From: Nocardioides ferulae | GTDB lineage: Bacteria > Actinomycetota > Actinomycetes > Propionibacteriales > Nocardioidaceae | DNA: 64,000 bases | Assembly (NCBI RefSeq): GCF_003660455.1 | Contig: NZ_QZVR01000007.1 | Location: 62,001 to 126,000 of the forward strand | Reading direction: 5' to 3' | Part shown: piece after piece, positions 19,936-32,278 of the stretch | Position numbering within the stretch: position 1 is the first letter of the stretch | How the letters are laid out: each line of letters opens with the position of its first letter | Translations under genes and position numbers: made by a program | Notes under the pieces: generated by a model | The model's database searches: none | Told to the model about the DNA's origin: nothing | Seen by the model: only the letters and a program-made list of their open reading frames with translations

Positions 19936-20469
19936 ATGGCCGACGACGAGACCGCAGCCCTGCGGTCCCTGGCACACCCGGTGCGGCTGCAGATCCTGTC
20001 GCTGCTGACCGGCACCGCGATGAGCGCCGCCGAGGTGGCCCGCGAGCTGGAGCTGACCCACGCCAACGCCTCGTACCACCTGCGGGTCCTCGCTGCGGCC
20101 GGCGAGGTGGTCGAGGCCGGCGAGGAGCGCATCCGCGGCGGCGTGGCCAAGCGCTACCGGCACCCCTGGCGCGAGGTGTTCGAGGGCGAGTCGGCGCAGC
20201 CCGGGCGGGTCAGCCCCGAGCACGCCCGGATGCAGGTGCGGGCGATGTCGAGTGAGCTGGTACGCCGCTTCGACCGGCGGCGGGCGGGCGCACCGGCCTC
20301 GCTGACCGACGCCGAGCTGTGGGTCGAGCCCGAGGTGTGGGAGCAGGTGCGGGGGCTGGTGATGGACGCCGCCGCCCTGCTCCACGACCAGGCCCGACCA
20401 CCCCACGCCGAGGGGACCGTGCGCGTCAACCTGACCGCCGCCGCCTTCACGATGGAGACGGACCGATGA
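19936..20469 (+). CDS. ArsR-type winged-helix transcriptional regulator
   Basis: This 177-residue regulator has the fold LAHPVRLQILSLL, then AEVARELELTHANASYHLRV (recognition helix) and a wing around EERIRGGVAKRYR, typical of ArsR/HTH_20 regulators. No metal-binding cysteine motif is visible, so it is not a classical metal sensor. A GGGGGG-type site precedes the ATG. The stop overlaps the start of the MFS gene by 4 nt, so it most likely controls that exporter together with itself. Confidence 0.9.
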   Translation: MADDETAALRSLAHPVRLQILSLLTGTAMSAAEVARELELTHANASYHLRVLAAAGEVVEAGEERIRGGVAKRYRHPWREVFEGESAQPGRVSPEHARMQVRAMSSELVRRFDRRRAGAPASLTDAELWVEPEVWEQVRGLVMDAAALLHDQARPPHAEGTVRVNLTAAAFTMETDR

Positions 20470-21713
20470 CCTGGCGCAGCTCGTTCGGCCCGCTGCGCGA
20501 CCGGCGATTCCGGTGGTACTTCGCCTCGCGCGCGGTCGACCTGATCGGCGACGTGATGGGCGGCATCGCCCTGGTCTTCGCGGTGCTGGCGGTGAGCGAC
20601 TCCCCCAGCGCCCTGGGCATCGTGCTCGCCGCGCACAGCATCCCGATGGTGGTCCTCCTGCTGATCGGCGGGGTGCTGGCCGACCGGTTCGGGCGGACGC
20701 TGGTGATCCAGGTCAGCAACCTGACCGCCGGCGCCACCCAGCTGGCCATGGCCGCGCTGATCATCACCGGAGCCGCCGAGATCTGGCAGCTGGCGGCCCT
20801 GACCGCGCTCAACGGGGTGGCCGCGGCCGCCAACCAGCCGGCCCTGGCCGGGCTGCTCCCCCAGCTGGCGCCACGAGACCAGCTCCAGTCGGCCAACGCG
20901 CTCAACGCCCTGCTGCGCAACCTCAGCCTGGTCATCGCCCCCACGCTCGGCGGTCTGCTCGTGGTCACCGTCGGGGCCGGGTGGGCCGTGGCGGTCAACG
21001 GCGTGACCTACTTCGTGGCCGCCGCCCTGCTCGCGCCGATCAAGCTGCCGCCGCGGACCACGAGCGGGAACGGCGTGGTCGCCGACCTGCGCGAGGGCTG
21101 GACCTACGTGCGGAGCACGACGTGGCTGTGGGTGGTCGTGGTCGCCTTCGGCGTGCTCAACGCGGTCTACAGCGGTGGCTTCCGCACGCTCGGCCCGGCC
21201 CTGGCCGACGGCAGCGAGCTCGGCGAGAAGGGCTGGGGGCTGATCCTCTCCGCGGGCGCCGCCGGCCTGGTGGTGACCTCGCTGGTGCTGCTCCGGGTCC
21301 CGCTGCGGCGGCCGCTGCTCGTCGGCGTGCTCGGCTGCACCCTGTACGGCGCCCCGATGGTCGCGCTGGGGCTGACCACCGAGCTGTGGGTGGTCGCGCT
21401 CGCCGCGTTCGTCGGCGGGGCCGGCATCGAGGTGTTCGGGGTGGCGTGGGAGCTCACCATGCAGGAGCAGGTGCCCGACGGGATGCTGTCGCGGGTCTAC
21501 TCCTACGACATGCTCGGCTCGTTCGTCGCGATCCCGGTGGGCCAGCTCGCGTTCGGGCCGCTCGGCGCGGCCCACGGCCTGCAGCCGGTCATCCTGGTCG
21601 CCGGGGCGGCGTACACCCTGATCGCGTTGGCCATGCTGCTGAGCCGGTCGGTGCGTACGCTGCCCCGCCACCCGGACGCCGACGTGACGGAGCCGGCGGG
21701 GCTACCGGTGTAG
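20466..21713 (+). CDS. MFS transporter
   Basis: This 415-residue transporter has twelve predicted helices and is of the macrolide-efflux-like (MFS_3/enterobactin exporter) type. It has the motif-A-like segment GGVLADRFGRTLVI between helices 2 and 3. Translation is coupled to the ArsR-type regulator through an ATGA overlap. Export of a toxic small molecule is the usual role; the substrate is unknown. The gene's stop lies inside a strong terminator hairpin. Confidence 0.92.
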   Translation: MTWRSSFGPLRDRRFRWYFASRAVDLIGDVMGGIALVFAVLAVSDSPSALGIVLAAHSIPMVVLLLIGGVLADRFGRTLVIQVSNLTAGATQLAMAALIITGAAEIWQLAALTALNGVAAAANQPALAGLLPQLAPRDQLQSANALNALLRNLSLVIAPTLGGLLVVTVGAGWAVAVNGVTYFVAAALLAPIKLPPRTTSGNGVVADLREGWTYVRSTTWLWVVVVAFGVLNAVYSGGFRTLGPALADGSELGEKGWGLILSAGAAGLVVTSLVLLRVPLRRPLLVGVLGCTLYGAPMVALGLTTELWVVALAAFVGGAGIEVFGVAWELTMQEQVPDGMLSRVYSYDMLGSFVAIPVGQLAFGPLGAAHGLQPVILVAGAAYTLIALAMLLSRSVRTLPRHPDADVTEPAGLPV

Positions 21714-21723
21714 CCCCGCCGGC
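21692..21723. terminator. bidirectional intrinsic terminator
   Basis: A perfect 13-bp stem (21692-21704 with 21711-21723) has a CCGGTG loop. It sits between the converging MFS and 5'-nucleotidase genes, and the MFS stop codon TAG is part of the stem. Confidence 0.8.
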
Positions 21724-21738
21724 CCTCGTCGCGAGCGG

Positions 21739-23658
21739 TCAGCCGGCCGGGAAGGTGACGGTCAGCGGCTCGCCGCCGACCACGAGCCTCCAATCGACCG
21801 AGGCGAACTCGGCCGGGTCGATGACCTTGTGCTCCAGCACCCAGTCGATGAGGAGCTGGCGGATCTCGTTCTGCCGGTTGTAGACGACCGGCGCGGTCGG
21901 CACGTGCGGGAACCCGCCGCCACCGGACTGCCGGTAGTTGTTGACCGCCATCACGAACTGCTGGTCGTCGGTGACGGCGGTGCCGTCGTAGGCCAGGTTC
22001 TTGATCCGGGAGCCGACCGGCTGGGCCAGGTCGATGTCGTAGGTCAGCGGCGCGTCGAGCCCGGCGACCGAGTCGAAGTTGTAGTCCGGGGTGCCGTTGG
22101 GCGCCGTCTCGGTCACGGCGTTGGTGACCTCGCCGACCGGTGCGGTCGTCGTGGTGACGGTCTTGAAGTAGCGCGCCGAGAACTCGAGGTACTCCGCGAG
22201 CTGCTTGCCGGTGATGCGCACTCCGAGCAGGGTGTTGTCGTAGATGTAGAGGCCGGCCACGTCGCGCACGCTGACCTCCCCCTGGGGGAAGACCGCCCCG
22301 CGCGCGAACGGCGCCGCGATCGACAGCACCGGTAGCGCGGCGTCCGCGCCGGTGAGCCCGGCCTTCACCGCCCCGGCCTGGACGTACTGGACGAAGTCCA
22401 TGATCGCGATGTCCTCGACGACGCCGCGTTCGGCGCGCAGCTCGCTCACCGAGGTGCCGACGACCGAGTTGACGTAGCCCACCACGGTGTCGTGCTGCTC
22501 GCGCAGCGCCGCGGCCACCTCGGCGTCCTCCTCGACGGTGTTGGAGTTGAGCACCTGCCCGCCCGAGGAGACCAGCACCCACTTCAGCCGACCCTTGCGG
22601 CTGTAGGTCTCCTGCACGACGAAGTCCATCACCGCGAGCCGCATGCCCCAGTAGTAGGGCTCGACGAGCAGGACCTGCTGGCCGGTCTCGGCGTTGCGGA
22701 CGAACCGCTGCGGGATCTCCTTGTGGGCGTGGCCCACCAGGATCGCGTCGACGTTGGGCACCTGCTCGGCCACGAGCGAGGCTGCGTTCTCGGGGAACGG
22801 CAGGGCGTCGCCGTAGGAGGAGGACGTGTCCGCGCCGGAGTGGGCCGAGACGATGACCAGGTCGCAGCCCTTCTTCTTCATGATCGGCACGAACTTCTGC
22901 GCCTGCTCCACCAGGCCCGGGAACTCCATCTTGCCCTCGACGTTGGCCTTGTCCCAGATCGCGATGCCGGGGTTCGTGAGGCCGAGGACGCCCACGGTGA
23001 GGGTCCGCCCGCGGCCCACCCGGTAGCGCTTGATGACGTACGGCGGGAACATCGGCCGCTTGGTGGCCGGGTCGACCGCGTTGGCGCCCAGCAGGGGGAA
23101 GTCGAGCTGGTCCTCGAAGGTGCGCAGCAGGTCGAGGCCGTAGTTGAACTCGTGGTTGCCCAGCGCCGCGGCGTCGTAGCCGACCAGGTTCATCGCGGTC
23201 GCCATCGGGTGGACGACGTCGCCCCCGATCGGCTTGATCTTGGCGTAGTAGTAGGCCAGCGGGGTGCCCTGGATGGTGTCGCCGGCGTCGAGCGTGAGCA
23301 CCGGGTGCGGGTTCCGCTTGGCGGCCAGCTCGGCTCGCACGCCCTTGACCAGCGTGGCCACCTTCGCCAGGCCGATGTCGTCGTGGGTCTTGTTGTCGAA
23401 CTCGGCGTTCTTGAAGTAGTCCCAGTTGTAGACGTTGCCGTGCAGGTCGGTCGTGCCGAGCACGGTGACCCGGATCCGGCGACCCGGCGTGCCTCGCTGC
23501 ACGTCCTCGTCGGCCCACGCGGCCGGGGAGTAGCCGGCGGCGGCGAGGGCGGCGCCACCGGTGAGCGCCCCGGTCAGGAGCGCCCGGCGGGTAGCGGGCA
23601 TCGGCGCGGTGGCGTCGACGGCGGCAGGGGCGGTGGGGGTGGAGTCAGGTGAGCTCAT
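21739..23658 (-). CDS. secreted bifunctional metallophosphatase / 5'-nucleotidase
   Basis: This 639-residue protein has a Tat-like signal (TRRALLTGALTGGAALAAA). The N-terminal calcineurin-like phosphoesterase domain shows VLGTTDLHGNVYNWD, LDAGDTIQGTP, GNHEFNYG and VSAHSGAD (metal ligands), followed by GHAHKEIPQR. The C-terminal 5'-nucleotidase domain begins about residue 370 and includes the substrate-stacking region VMAVNNYRQSGGGGFP. It should release phosphate from nucleotides or 2',3'-cyclic nucleotides outside the cell. ATG 23658 was chosen over the adjacent GTG at 23661. Confidence 0.93.
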   Translation of the reverse strand: MSSPDSTPTAPAAVDATAPMPATRRALLTGALTGGAALAAAGYSPAAWADEDVQRGTPGRRIRVTVLGTTDLHGNVYNWDYFKNAEFDNKTHDDIGLAKVATLVKGVRAELAAKRNPHPVLTLDAGDTIQGTPLAYYYAKIKPIGGDVVHPMATAMNLVGYDAAALGNHEFNYGLDLLRTFEDQLDFPLLGANAVDPATKRPMFPPYVIKRYRVGRGRTLTVGVLGLTNPGIAIWDKANVEGKMEFPGLVEQAQKFVPIMKKKGCDLVIVSAHSGADTSSSYGDALPFPENAASLVAEQVPNVDAILVGHAHKEIPQRFVRNAETGQQVLLVEPYYWGMRLAVMDFVVQETYSRKGRLKWVLVSSGGQVLNSNTVEEDAEVAAALREQHDTVVGYVNSVVGTSVSELRAERGVVEDIAIMDFVQYVQAGAVKAGLTGADAALPVLSIAAPFARGAVFPQGEVSVRDVAGLYIYDNTLLGVRITGKQLAEYLEFSARYFKTVTTTTAPVGEVTNAVTETAPNGTPDYNFDSVAGLDAPLTYDIDLAQPVGSRIKNLAYDGTAVTDDQQFVMAVNNYRQSGGGGFPHVPTAPVVYNRQNEIRQLLIDWVLEHKVIDPAEFASVDWRLVVGGEPLTVTFPAG

Positions 23659-23793
23659 CACACTCTTCCCGAAGGGTAGGGATGCCGACGGTCGCCGGCC
23701 ATCACGTTCTACTCCTCCCGCCGCACGCGTGGGTCACGGACAGGTCACTTTCACCCGCCGGGGTGGACGGCGCCGCTCAGCGGGTGCCGGACG

Positions 23794-24375
23794 TCACGCC
23801 GACGACTCGCCCCAGCGGCCCGCGAGGGTGCGCAGCACGGTGAGGTTGCGGTTGGTGGCCACCCCGAGATGGCGCTCGACGAGCGCGTTGGTGAGCTGGG
23901 AGGTGTGGTAGTCGCCGTCGATCATCAGGTGCACCGCCCGGCCGCCGACGCGCGCGAGCTGCCCGACGTCTTGCAGCGGCGCGACGGCCGCGCGGAACGC
24001 CTCGAGCGCCTCGTCGTCCGGCGCCTGCTTGAGCAGCGAGACGTAGTGGCGCCCGGGCTGATCGGAGGGGTGTTCGGCGGCGAACCGCTCGGCGTCGGCG
24101 TCGATGGCGACGAGCTCGGCGGGCCTCAGCACGATCGTGGGCACCTCGAACCCGCGGTCGGCGTGGAAGGCCGCCTCCAGTGCCGTCTCGACCTTGCGCA
24201 CCGACCGCGACGCGAAGTCGAGGCGGACGTTGCCGGTGTTGATGTAGGTCTCGACGCGAGCCCCACCCGCGGCCTCGACCGCCCGCGCGATGTCGGCCTT
24301 GGGGAACTTCCGCTTCGCGCCGAGGTTGATCGCCCGCAGGAACGCGACGTACGTCGTGGGTCTCACGACCGCCAT
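23794..24375 (-). CDS. DUF1697 domain-containing protein
   Basis: This 193-residue protein begins with the family signature YVAFLRAINLGAKRK and continues TYINTGNVRLDF (conserved TGN). No membrane segment or signal is visible. The DUF1697 family is widespread and uncharacterised. The gene lies 45 bp downstream of the dioxygenase gene on the same strand and may be co-transcribed, but no functional link is evident. Confidence 0.9.
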   Translation of the reverse strand: MAVVRPTTYVAFLRAINLGAKRKFPKADIARAVEAAGGARVETYINTGNVRLDFASRSVRKVETALEAAFHADRGFEVPTIVLRPAELVAIDADAERFAAEHPSDQPGRHYVSLLKQAPDDEALEAFRAAVAPLQDVGQLARVGGRAVHLMIDGDYHTSQLTNALVERHLGVATNRNLTVLRTLAGRWGESSA

Positions 24376-24420
24376 GATGGCCGACGCGGGGCGACGTCCG
24401 CCACGCCTGGGACGCAGCAG

Positions 24421-26237
<1,817 letters not shown>

Positions 26238-26313
26238 GCGGCCGATGGGACTCTCGACGACCTGTCGAGATGGCCGCCGGACGACCGGCGCCGCGTCCCA
26301 GAGGAGGCCCCCC

Positions 26314-27942
26314 ATGCGCGCACTCTTGCGACGCTTCGACAACCTGCGGATCGGAGTCCGGCTGGCCGCCGTGTTCTCGATCTGCGGGCTGCTCATCGGC
26401 ACGGCGGTGGCGTTCTACGCCTACGCGTCGGCCGGCACGGAGAGCGACCGCGACGAGATCGCGCGGGTCAAGGAGGCCCAGGGCATCGCCGACGACCTGC
26501 TGATCGCCATCAACGACATCACCGGCTGGCAGGGCCTCTACATCGGCGATGTCGCGGCCTATGGCGTGAAGAACGGGCTCGCCGACGACGGCTACAACGT
26601 CCAGGGCTTCGCCGAGGCGCAGGCCGGCATCGAGCAGATGTTCGCCGAGATGGACCGTTCCGAGCTGACCGCGGACGAGGACGCGATCATCGACGAGGTC
26701 CAGGCCAGCTTCGACCAGTTCTTCGTGGAGGACCTGGTCCTGCGCGACATGCTGCGCAGCGACGGTCTCGACGCCCTGCCCGCCGTGATGGACAGCATCA
26801 ACAACGGCGCGGCCGGCGAGGCCTGGTCGGCGACGTACGACTCCAGCGACCGCTACTCCCAGCTCATCGACGCCCGGGTGGAGAAGCTCGAGAAGGCCAT
26901 CGAGGACCGCACCTCCTACGAGCGCACCCGCGTCTACTCGATCCTGGGCTTCGCCATGCTGCTGACCGTGGTGCTGCTGGTCATGGTCACCCGCTCGATC
27001 AGCCGCCCCATGCGACGGATGGTCGAGCAGCTGCGCGAGGTGGCTGCCGGGCACCTGGACACCCGCACCGCGCTGGGCCGCCACGACGAGGTCGGCCAGA
27101 TGTCGACCGCGCTCGACGAGGCGCTCGAGACCCTGACCGACTCGATGCGCCAGATGGACGCCAACGCCCAGGCGCTGGCCAGCGCGTCCGAGGAGCTCTC
27201 CAGCGTGTCGGCCCAGATGAACGGCACCAGCGCGGAGGCCGCCGCGCAGACCGAGCTGGTCGCGGGCGCGGCCGAGCAGGTCTCGCGCAACGTGCAGACC
27301 GTGGCCGCGGGCACCGAGCAGATGTCGGCGTCGATCCGCGAGATCGCCAAGAACGCCGCCGACGCGGCCGGGGTCGCCACCCGCGCGGTCACCACCGCGG
27401 AGTCGACCAGCGGCACGGTGGCCAAGCTCGGCGAGTCCTCCGTCGAGGTCGGCAACGTGATCAAGGTGATCAACGCGATCGCCGAGCAGACCAACCTGCT
27501 CGCCCTCAACGCCACCATCGAGGCCGCCCGCGCCGGCGAGGCCGGCAAGGGCTTCGCGGTCGTCGCCAACGAGGTCAAGGAGCTGGCCCGCGAGACCAGC
27601 CAGGCCACCGAGGACATCAGCCGCCGGATCGAGGCGATCCAGGCCGACACCAGTGACGCGGTCACCGCGATCACCGAGATCTCCTCGATCATCGCCCAGA
27701 TCAGCGACACCCAGACCACGATCGCCTCGGCGGTCGAGGAGCAGACCGCGACCACCAACGAGATGGCCCGCAACGTCTCCGAGGCCGCGAGCGGCTCGAC
27801 CGAGATCGCCGACAACATCACCGGCGTCGCCCACAGCACGGCCGAGACCACCACGGCGGCGGGCAGCACCCAGCAGGCCGCCGACGAGCTGGCCCGGATG
27901 GCCGCCGACATGCAACGCCTCGTGGGCCGCTTCACCTACTGA
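26314..27942 (+). CDS. methyl-accepting chemotaxis protein (first of tandem pair)
   Basis: This 542-residue chemoreceptor has TM1 (about residues 10-38), an extracellular four-helix-type sensor region (about 40-205), TM2 (about 208-230) and a HAMP domain starting at TRSISRPM. A signalling domain with the conserved hairpin tip [20 protein letters not shown] and [17 protein letters not shown] follows. It should relay a ligand signal to CheA/CheW, which are not in this window. ATG 26314 follows a clear GAGGAGG site. The next gene is a close paralogue of identical length. Confidence 0.93.
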   Translation: MRALLRRFDNLRIGVRLAAVFSICGLLIGTAVAFYAYASAGTESDRDEIARVKEAQGIADDLLIAINDITGWQGLYIGDVAAYGVKNGLADDGYNVQGFAEAQAGIEQMFAEMDRSELTADEDAIIDEVQASFDQFFVEDLVLRDMLRSDGLDALPAVMDSINNGAAGEAWSATYDSSDRYSQLIDARVEKLEKAIEDRTSYERTRVYSILGFAMLLTVVLLVMVTRSISRPMRRMVEQLREVAAGHLDTRTALGRHDEVGQMSTALDEALETLTDSMRQMDANAQALASASEELSSVSAQMNGTSAEAAAQTELVAGAAEQVSRNVQTVAAGTEQMSASIREIAKNAADAAGVATRAVTTAESTSGTVAKLGESSVEVGNVIKVINAIAEQTNLLALNATIEAARAGEAGKGFAVVANEVKELARETSQATEDISRRIEAIQADTSDAVTAITEISSIIAQISDTQTTIASAVEEQTATTNEMARNVSEAASGSTEIADNITGVAHSTAETTTAAGSTQQAADELARMAADMQRLVGRFTY

Positions 27943-27966
27943 ACCCGGATCCGGGCAGAACCCAGA

Positions 27967-27997
27967 CACCGCCCGCCGGCACCTCCGGCGGGCGGTG
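27967..27997 (+). terminator. intrinsic terminator after the first chemoreceptor
   Basis: A perfect 13-bp stem (27967-27979 with 27985-27997) with a 5-nt loop lies 24 nt after the stop codon. It separates the two receptor genes into distinct transcripts. Confidence 0.75.
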
Positions 27998-28114
27998 CTG
28001 TCGGTCCGGGCAGATCGGGACGTTGGTCCCTCGGTCGCACCGACTCCCCCGCCGATGGGTGCTCTCGGACGAAGCGGGGGGCAACGGAGCCTCCTCGCGG
28101 ACGAGGAGACGGGC

Positions 28115-29743
28115 GTGCCCAGGATGCTGCGACGAGTGCGTGACCTACGGATCGGGATGCGACTCGGGGCGGTCTTCCTGGTCTGCGGCGCCCTGATCGG
28201 CGCCGCGCTGGCGTTCAACTTCAAGGCACAGGCCGACGTCTCCACCGCCCGCGACGAGGTCGACCGCGTGGAGGCCGGCCAGCAGATCGGTGACCACCTG
28301 CTCGTCTTCATCAACGAGATCACCGGTTGGCAGGGGCTCTACCTCGCCGACGTCGGCGCCTACGGAGTCGAGGCGGCCATCGCCGAGGACGCCTACAACC
28401 TGGTGGGCTTCGAGCAGTCCCGGGCCGCCATCGAGGAGCTCTACGCGACGGCCGACCTATCGATGCTGACACCTGCGGAGAAGGCGATCATCGCCGACAC
28501 CGAGGAGTCCTTCGGCGAGTTCTTCGCCGAGGACGCGAAGCTGCGGGCGATGCTGGCCAGCCAGGGCGAGAAGGCGATGGGCCCGGTCATGGACAGCGTC
28601 AACGGCGGCGACGCCGGCGCGGCCTGGTCCGCGGTCTACGACGCCGTCACCGCCTTCAACGAGTCGATCCAGGCGCGGGTCGACGACCTGCGCGCGGACG
28701 CCGAGAGCGAGGAGTCCGCGGGCCGGCGGAACGTGCTGATCGGCCTCGCCCTGGCGAGCCTGGTCACCCTCCTGCTGCTGGCGTCGGTGACCCGGTCGAT
28801 CAGCCGGCCGCTCAAGCGGGTCGTCGAGGAGCTGCGGCTGGTCGCGTCGGGCCGGCTCGACGTCCGCTCGGGAGTCACCGGCAACGACGAGGTCGGGCAG
28901 ATGTCCGAGGCCCTCGACGAGGTGCTCCGCTCCCTCTCGGACTCCCTGCGCCAGATCGGCGCGAACGCCGAGGCCCTCACCTCCGCGTCGGAGGGGCTCT
29001 CGTCGCTGTCGGGTGACCTCACCGGCGCGGCCACCACCTCCTCGGCGCAGGTCGAGCGGGTCTCCGGCGCCGCCGAGCAGGTCTCCACGAACGTGCAGAC
29101 GGTGGCCGCCGGCACCGAGGAGATGTCGGCGTCGATCCGCGAGATCGCCCGCAACGCCGCCGACGCCGCCTCGGTCGCCGAACGGGCGGTCGGCGCGGCC
29201 CAGGCGACCAGCGCGACCGTCGCCCGGCTGGGCGAGTCCTCGGTCGAGGTCGGCAACGTGGTGAAGGTGATCAACGCGATCGCCGAGCAGACCAACCTGC
29301 TGGCGCTCAACGCGACGATCGAGGCCGCCCGGGCCGGCGAGGCCGGCAAGGGCTTCGCCGTCGTCGCCGGAGAGGTCAAGGAGCTGGCCCGGGAGACCGG
29401 CCAGGCCACCGAGGACATCAGCCGCCGCATCGACGCCATTCAGGCCGACACCCGCGACGCGGTGGTCGCGATCGGCGAGATCTCGGCGATCATCGCGCAG
29501 ATCAGCGACAGCCAGACCACCATCGCCTCGGCCGTGGAGGAGCAGACCGCCACCACCAACGAGATGAGCCGCAACGTGGCCCAGGCCGCCTCGGGGTCCG
29601 GCGAGATCGCCGGCCACCTGGCGGGTGTGTCCCAGGCCGCCGTCGACAACACGGTCGCGGCCGAGAGCACCAAGCAGGCCGCGGACGAGCTCGCCGGCAT
29701 GGCCGCCCACCTGCAGCAGCTGGTCGGGCGTTTCTCCTACTAA
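28115..29743 (+). CDS. methyl-accepting chemotaxis protein (second of tandem pair)
   Basis: This 542-residue receptor has the same architecture as the preceding one: TM1 near residues 12-35, sensor region with [22 protein letters not shown]2 near 208-228, HAMP from TRSISRPL, and signalling tip [20 protein letters not shown]. Sensor domains differ far more than signalling domains, which suggests duplication followed by ligand divergence. GTG 28115 has a GAGGAG site six bases upstream and gives exactly the paralogue's length. The ATG at 28124 is too far from that site. The gene ends 4 nt inside the converging IclR gene. Confidence 0.92.
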   Translation: MPRMLRRVRDLRIGMRLGAVFLVCGALIGAALAFNFKAQADVSTARDEVDRVEAGQQIGDHLLVFINEITGWQGLYLADVGAYGVEAAIAEDAYNLVGFEQSRAAIEELYATADLSMLTPAEKAIIADTEESFGEFFAEDAKLRAMLASQGEKAMGPVMDSVNGGDAGAAWSAVYDAVTAFNESIQARVDDLRADAESEESAGRRNVLIGLALASLVTLLLLASVTRSISRPLKRVVEELRLVASGRLDVRSGVTGNDEVGQMSEALDEVLRSLSDSLRQIGANAEALTSASEGLSSLSGDLTGAATTSSAQVERVSGAAEQVSTNVQTVAAGTEEMSASIREIARNAADAASVAERAVGAAQATSATVARLGESSVEVGNVVKVINAIAEQTNLLALNATIEAARAGEAGKGFAVVAGEVKELARETGQATEDISRRIDAIQADTRDAVVAIGEISAIIAQISDSQTTIASAVEEQTATTNEMSRNVAQAASGSGEIAGHLAGVSQAAVDNTVAAESTKQAADELAGMAAHLQQLVGRFSY

Positions 29744-30444
29744 TCCTGCTGACCTGGCTGGCCTGGCTGATCCGGCTGGGCCGGCTCGGCGCCGGTCAGC
29801 CGCTCGGCCAGCGCGCTGGCGGCCGCGACGACCCGCGGCCCCACCAGCGCGGCGTCCAGGGCGCCCAGCGTCACGATGCCGACGCTGGCGGACAATCCGT
29901 CCACGCCCAGCACCGGGGCGGCCAGCCCGCTGGCCCCCGGCTGGAGCTCGCCGCTGCTGACTTCGTACGCCGCCCGCTCGCCGTCCGGGCCCGGGGTGGC
30001 CGGCACCGCCAGCCCGATCGCTCGGCCGGCCGCGCCCACACCGAGCGGGTGCCGCGAGCCCACCCGGTAGGCGACGTGGAAGTCGGTCCACGACGGTTCG
30101 ACGACGACCATCGCCACCGCCTCCTCGCCGTCGGCGACGCTGAGATGGGCGGTGGCGCCGACCTCCTCGGCCAGCGCCCGCAGCACCGGCGTCGCGACGT
30201 CGCGCAGCACGGGCCCGGCCGCTGCCGCGAGCCGCAGCACGCCCAGCCCGACGTGCAGCCGGCCCCGGGAGTCGCGCCGCACGAGCCCGCGCTGCGCCAG
30301 CGTGTTCACCAGCCGGTGCACGACCGTGCGGTTGACGTCCAGGCGCGCCGCCAGCTCGCTGACGGTCAGCCCGCCGTCGGCCGCGGCCAGCGCGTCGAGG
30401 ACCCGCAGCCCCCGGTCGAGGGTCTGGGAGGTCTCGGCGGCCAT
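29740..30444 (-). CDS. IclR-family transcriptional regulator
   Basis: This 234-residue regulator has an N-terminal winged helix ([30 protein letters not shown]) and an IclR effector-binding domain ([13 protein letters not shown], then [14 protein letters not shown]). The C-terminus is a low-complexity Gln/Pro/Gly tail of about 15 residues. IclR proteins commonly control aromatic or acetate catabolism. The tyrosine-degrading hppD lies 4 kb away, but no direct target is adjacent. Confidence 0.9.
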   Translation of the reverse strand: MAAETSQTLDRGLRVLDALAAADGGLTVSELAARLDVNRTVVHRLVNTLAQRGLVRRDSRGRLHVGLGVLRLAAAAGPVLRDVATPVLRALAEEVGATAHLSVADGEEAVAMVVVEPSWTDFHVAYRVGSRHPLGVGAAGRAIGLAVPATPGPDGERAAYEVSSGELQPGASGLAAPVLGVDGLSASVGIVTLGALDAALVGPRVVAAASALAERLTGAEPAQPDQPGQPGQQD

Positions 30445-30478
30445 GCCCGGGAGTGTAGGGAGCCCGCGGCCGGCCGGG

Positions 30479-32278
30479 TCACCCGGACTTGCGGGTCGCC
30501 CACTCGCGGATCCGGTCGATCCGCGCGGCCAGCTGGTCGGCGGTCGCCACGGCCGCGGCGGGGCCGCCGCACTCCTTGCGCAGCGCCGCGTGGGTGATGC
30601 CGTGCGCCTGGCCGGTGCGGTGGTGCCAGGCGGCGACCAGCCCGTTCAGCTCCCGGCGCAGCACGCCCAGCTGCTCGTGGGTGGAGACCTCGGCGACCGT
30701 GTCGGGCCGTGGCCTCGCCGGCGCGCTCTCGGTCGCCCGCTGCTTCTTGCGCCGCTCGCTCTGCCGGGCCTGGAGGAGCTCGCGCATCTGGCCGGGGTCG
30801 AGCAGGCCGGGGATGCCGAGGAAGTCCATCTCCTCCTCGCTGCCGACGTGCACCTCGCCCTCGTGGCCGAACTCGCCGCCGTCGTAGAGGACGCGGTCGA
30901 ACCGGGCCTCGGAGCCGAGCGCCTCGTAGCTGCCCTCGAGCTCGTCGGAGGCGCCTTCGGCGGCGTTCGCGCGGTCGAGCATCTCCTGCTCCGCGGCGAA
31001 GATGTCGTCGTCGTCGCGGACCACCTTGCCCAGCACGTGGTCGCGTTCGACCTCCATCTCGGAGGCGAAGCCGAGCAGCGAGGGCACTGACGGCACGAAC
31101 ACCGACGCGCTCTCGCCCCGGTTGCGGGCGCGCACGAAGCGTCCGACGGCCTGCGCGAAGAACAGCGGCGTCGCGGTGGTGGTGGCATAGACGCCGACCG
31201 CGAGCCGGGGCACGTCGACCCCTTCGGAGACCATCCGCACCGCGACCATCCACCGGGCGTCGCCCTCGCTGAACTGGGCGATCTTCTTCGAGGCCGCCTT
31301 CTCGTCCGAGAGCACGACGGTCGGCGCCTCACCGGTGATCGAGCGCAGGGTCTTGGCGTAGGAGCGCGCCGAGTCCTGGTCGGTCGCGATCACCAGCCCG
31401 CCGGCGTCCGGCACGTGGCGGCGTACCTCGGAGAGCCGGCGATCGGCCGCCTCGAGCACCGAGGGGATCCAGGAGCCCTTGGGGTCCAGCGCGGTCCGCA
31501 GCGCCTGCGAGGTCATGTCCTTGGTCAGCGGCTCACCGAGCCGGGCCGCGATCTCGTCGCCTGCGCGGGTGCGCCACTGCATCTGCCCGGAGTAGGCCAG
31601 GAAGAGCACCGGGCGCACCACGTGGTCGGCGAGCGCGTGCGCGTAGCCGTAGGTGTAGTCGGCCACCGACCGCGGGATCCCGTCGGGGCCGGGCTCGTAG
31701 GTCACGAACGGGATCGGGTTGACGTCGGAGCGGAACGGAGTGCCGGTCAGGGAGAGCCGCCGGGCCGCCGGCTCGAACGCCTCGCGGATGCCCTCGCCCC
31801 ACGACAGCGCGTCGCCGGCGTGATGCACCTCGTCGAGGATCACCAGCGTCTTGAACCGCTCGGTGCGGATGCGCATCGCCAGCGGGTTGACGGCGACGCC
31901 GGCGTAGGTCACGGCGACGCCGAGGTAGTCCTTGGAGGTGCGGCCCTTGCCGGCGGCGTACGCCGGGTCGAGCGGGATGCCCGCCTTCGCCGCCGCCTCG
32001 GCCCACTGCGTCTTGAGGTGCTCGGTCGGCGCCACGACGACCAGCCGGTCGACCAGCCGGCGACCGAGCAGCTCGGCGGCCACCGACAGCGCGAACGTGG
32101 TCTTGCCGGCGCCGGGCGTGGCGACCGCGAGGAAGTCGCGCGGCAGGGTGTCGAAGTACTTCCGCATCGCCGCGGACTGCCAGGCGCGCAGCGACGGCGC
32201 CGTCCCCCACGCGGCCCGCTCCGGCCAGGCCGGGGTGAGCGCGTTGGGCTGGGGGGCGACCTCGGGCCGCCCGGTCAC
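30479..32278 (-). CDS. DEAD/DEAH-box helicase (superfamily 2)
   Basis: This 599-residue protein has helicase motif I (ATPGAGKTTFAL), motif II DEVH (VILDEVHHAGD), motif III-like SLTGTPFRSD and motif VI (QAVGRFVRARNRG), as in UvrB/RAD25-like SF2 enzymes. The C-terminal third is helical and charged, without a recognised domain. It should be an ATP-driven DNA or RNA translocase in DNA metabolism. GTG 32278 overlaps the DUF3039 stop (GTGA), so the two are coupled. Confidence 0.9.
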   Translation of the reverse strand: MTGRPEVAPQPNALTPAWPERAAWGTAPSLRAWQSAAMRKYFDTLPRDFLAVATPGAGKTTFALSVAAELLGRRLVDRLVVVAPTEHLKTQWAEAAAKAGIPLDPAYAAGKGRTSKDYLGVAVTYAGVAVNPLAMRIRTERFKTLVILDEVHHAGDALSWGEGIREAFEPAARRLSLTGTPFRSDVNPIPFVTYEPGPDGIPRSVADYTYGYAHALADHVVRPVLFLAYSGQMQWRTRAGDEIAARLGEPLTKDMTSQALRTALDPKGSWIPSVLEAADRRLSEVRRHVPDAGGLVIATDQDSARSYAKTLRSITGEAPTVVLSDEKAASKKIAQFSEGDARWMVAVRMVSEGVDVPRLAVGVYATTTATPLFFAQAVGRFVRARNRGESASVFVPSVPSLLGFASEMEVERDHVLGKVVRDDDDIFAAEQEMLDRANAAEGASDELEGSYEALGSEARFDRVLYDGGEFGHEGEVHVGSEEEMDFLGIPGLLDPGQMRELLQARQSERRKKQRATESAPARPRPDTVAEVSTHEQLGVLRRELNGLVAAWHHRTGQAHGITHAALRKECGGPAAAVATADQLAARIDRIREWATRKSG

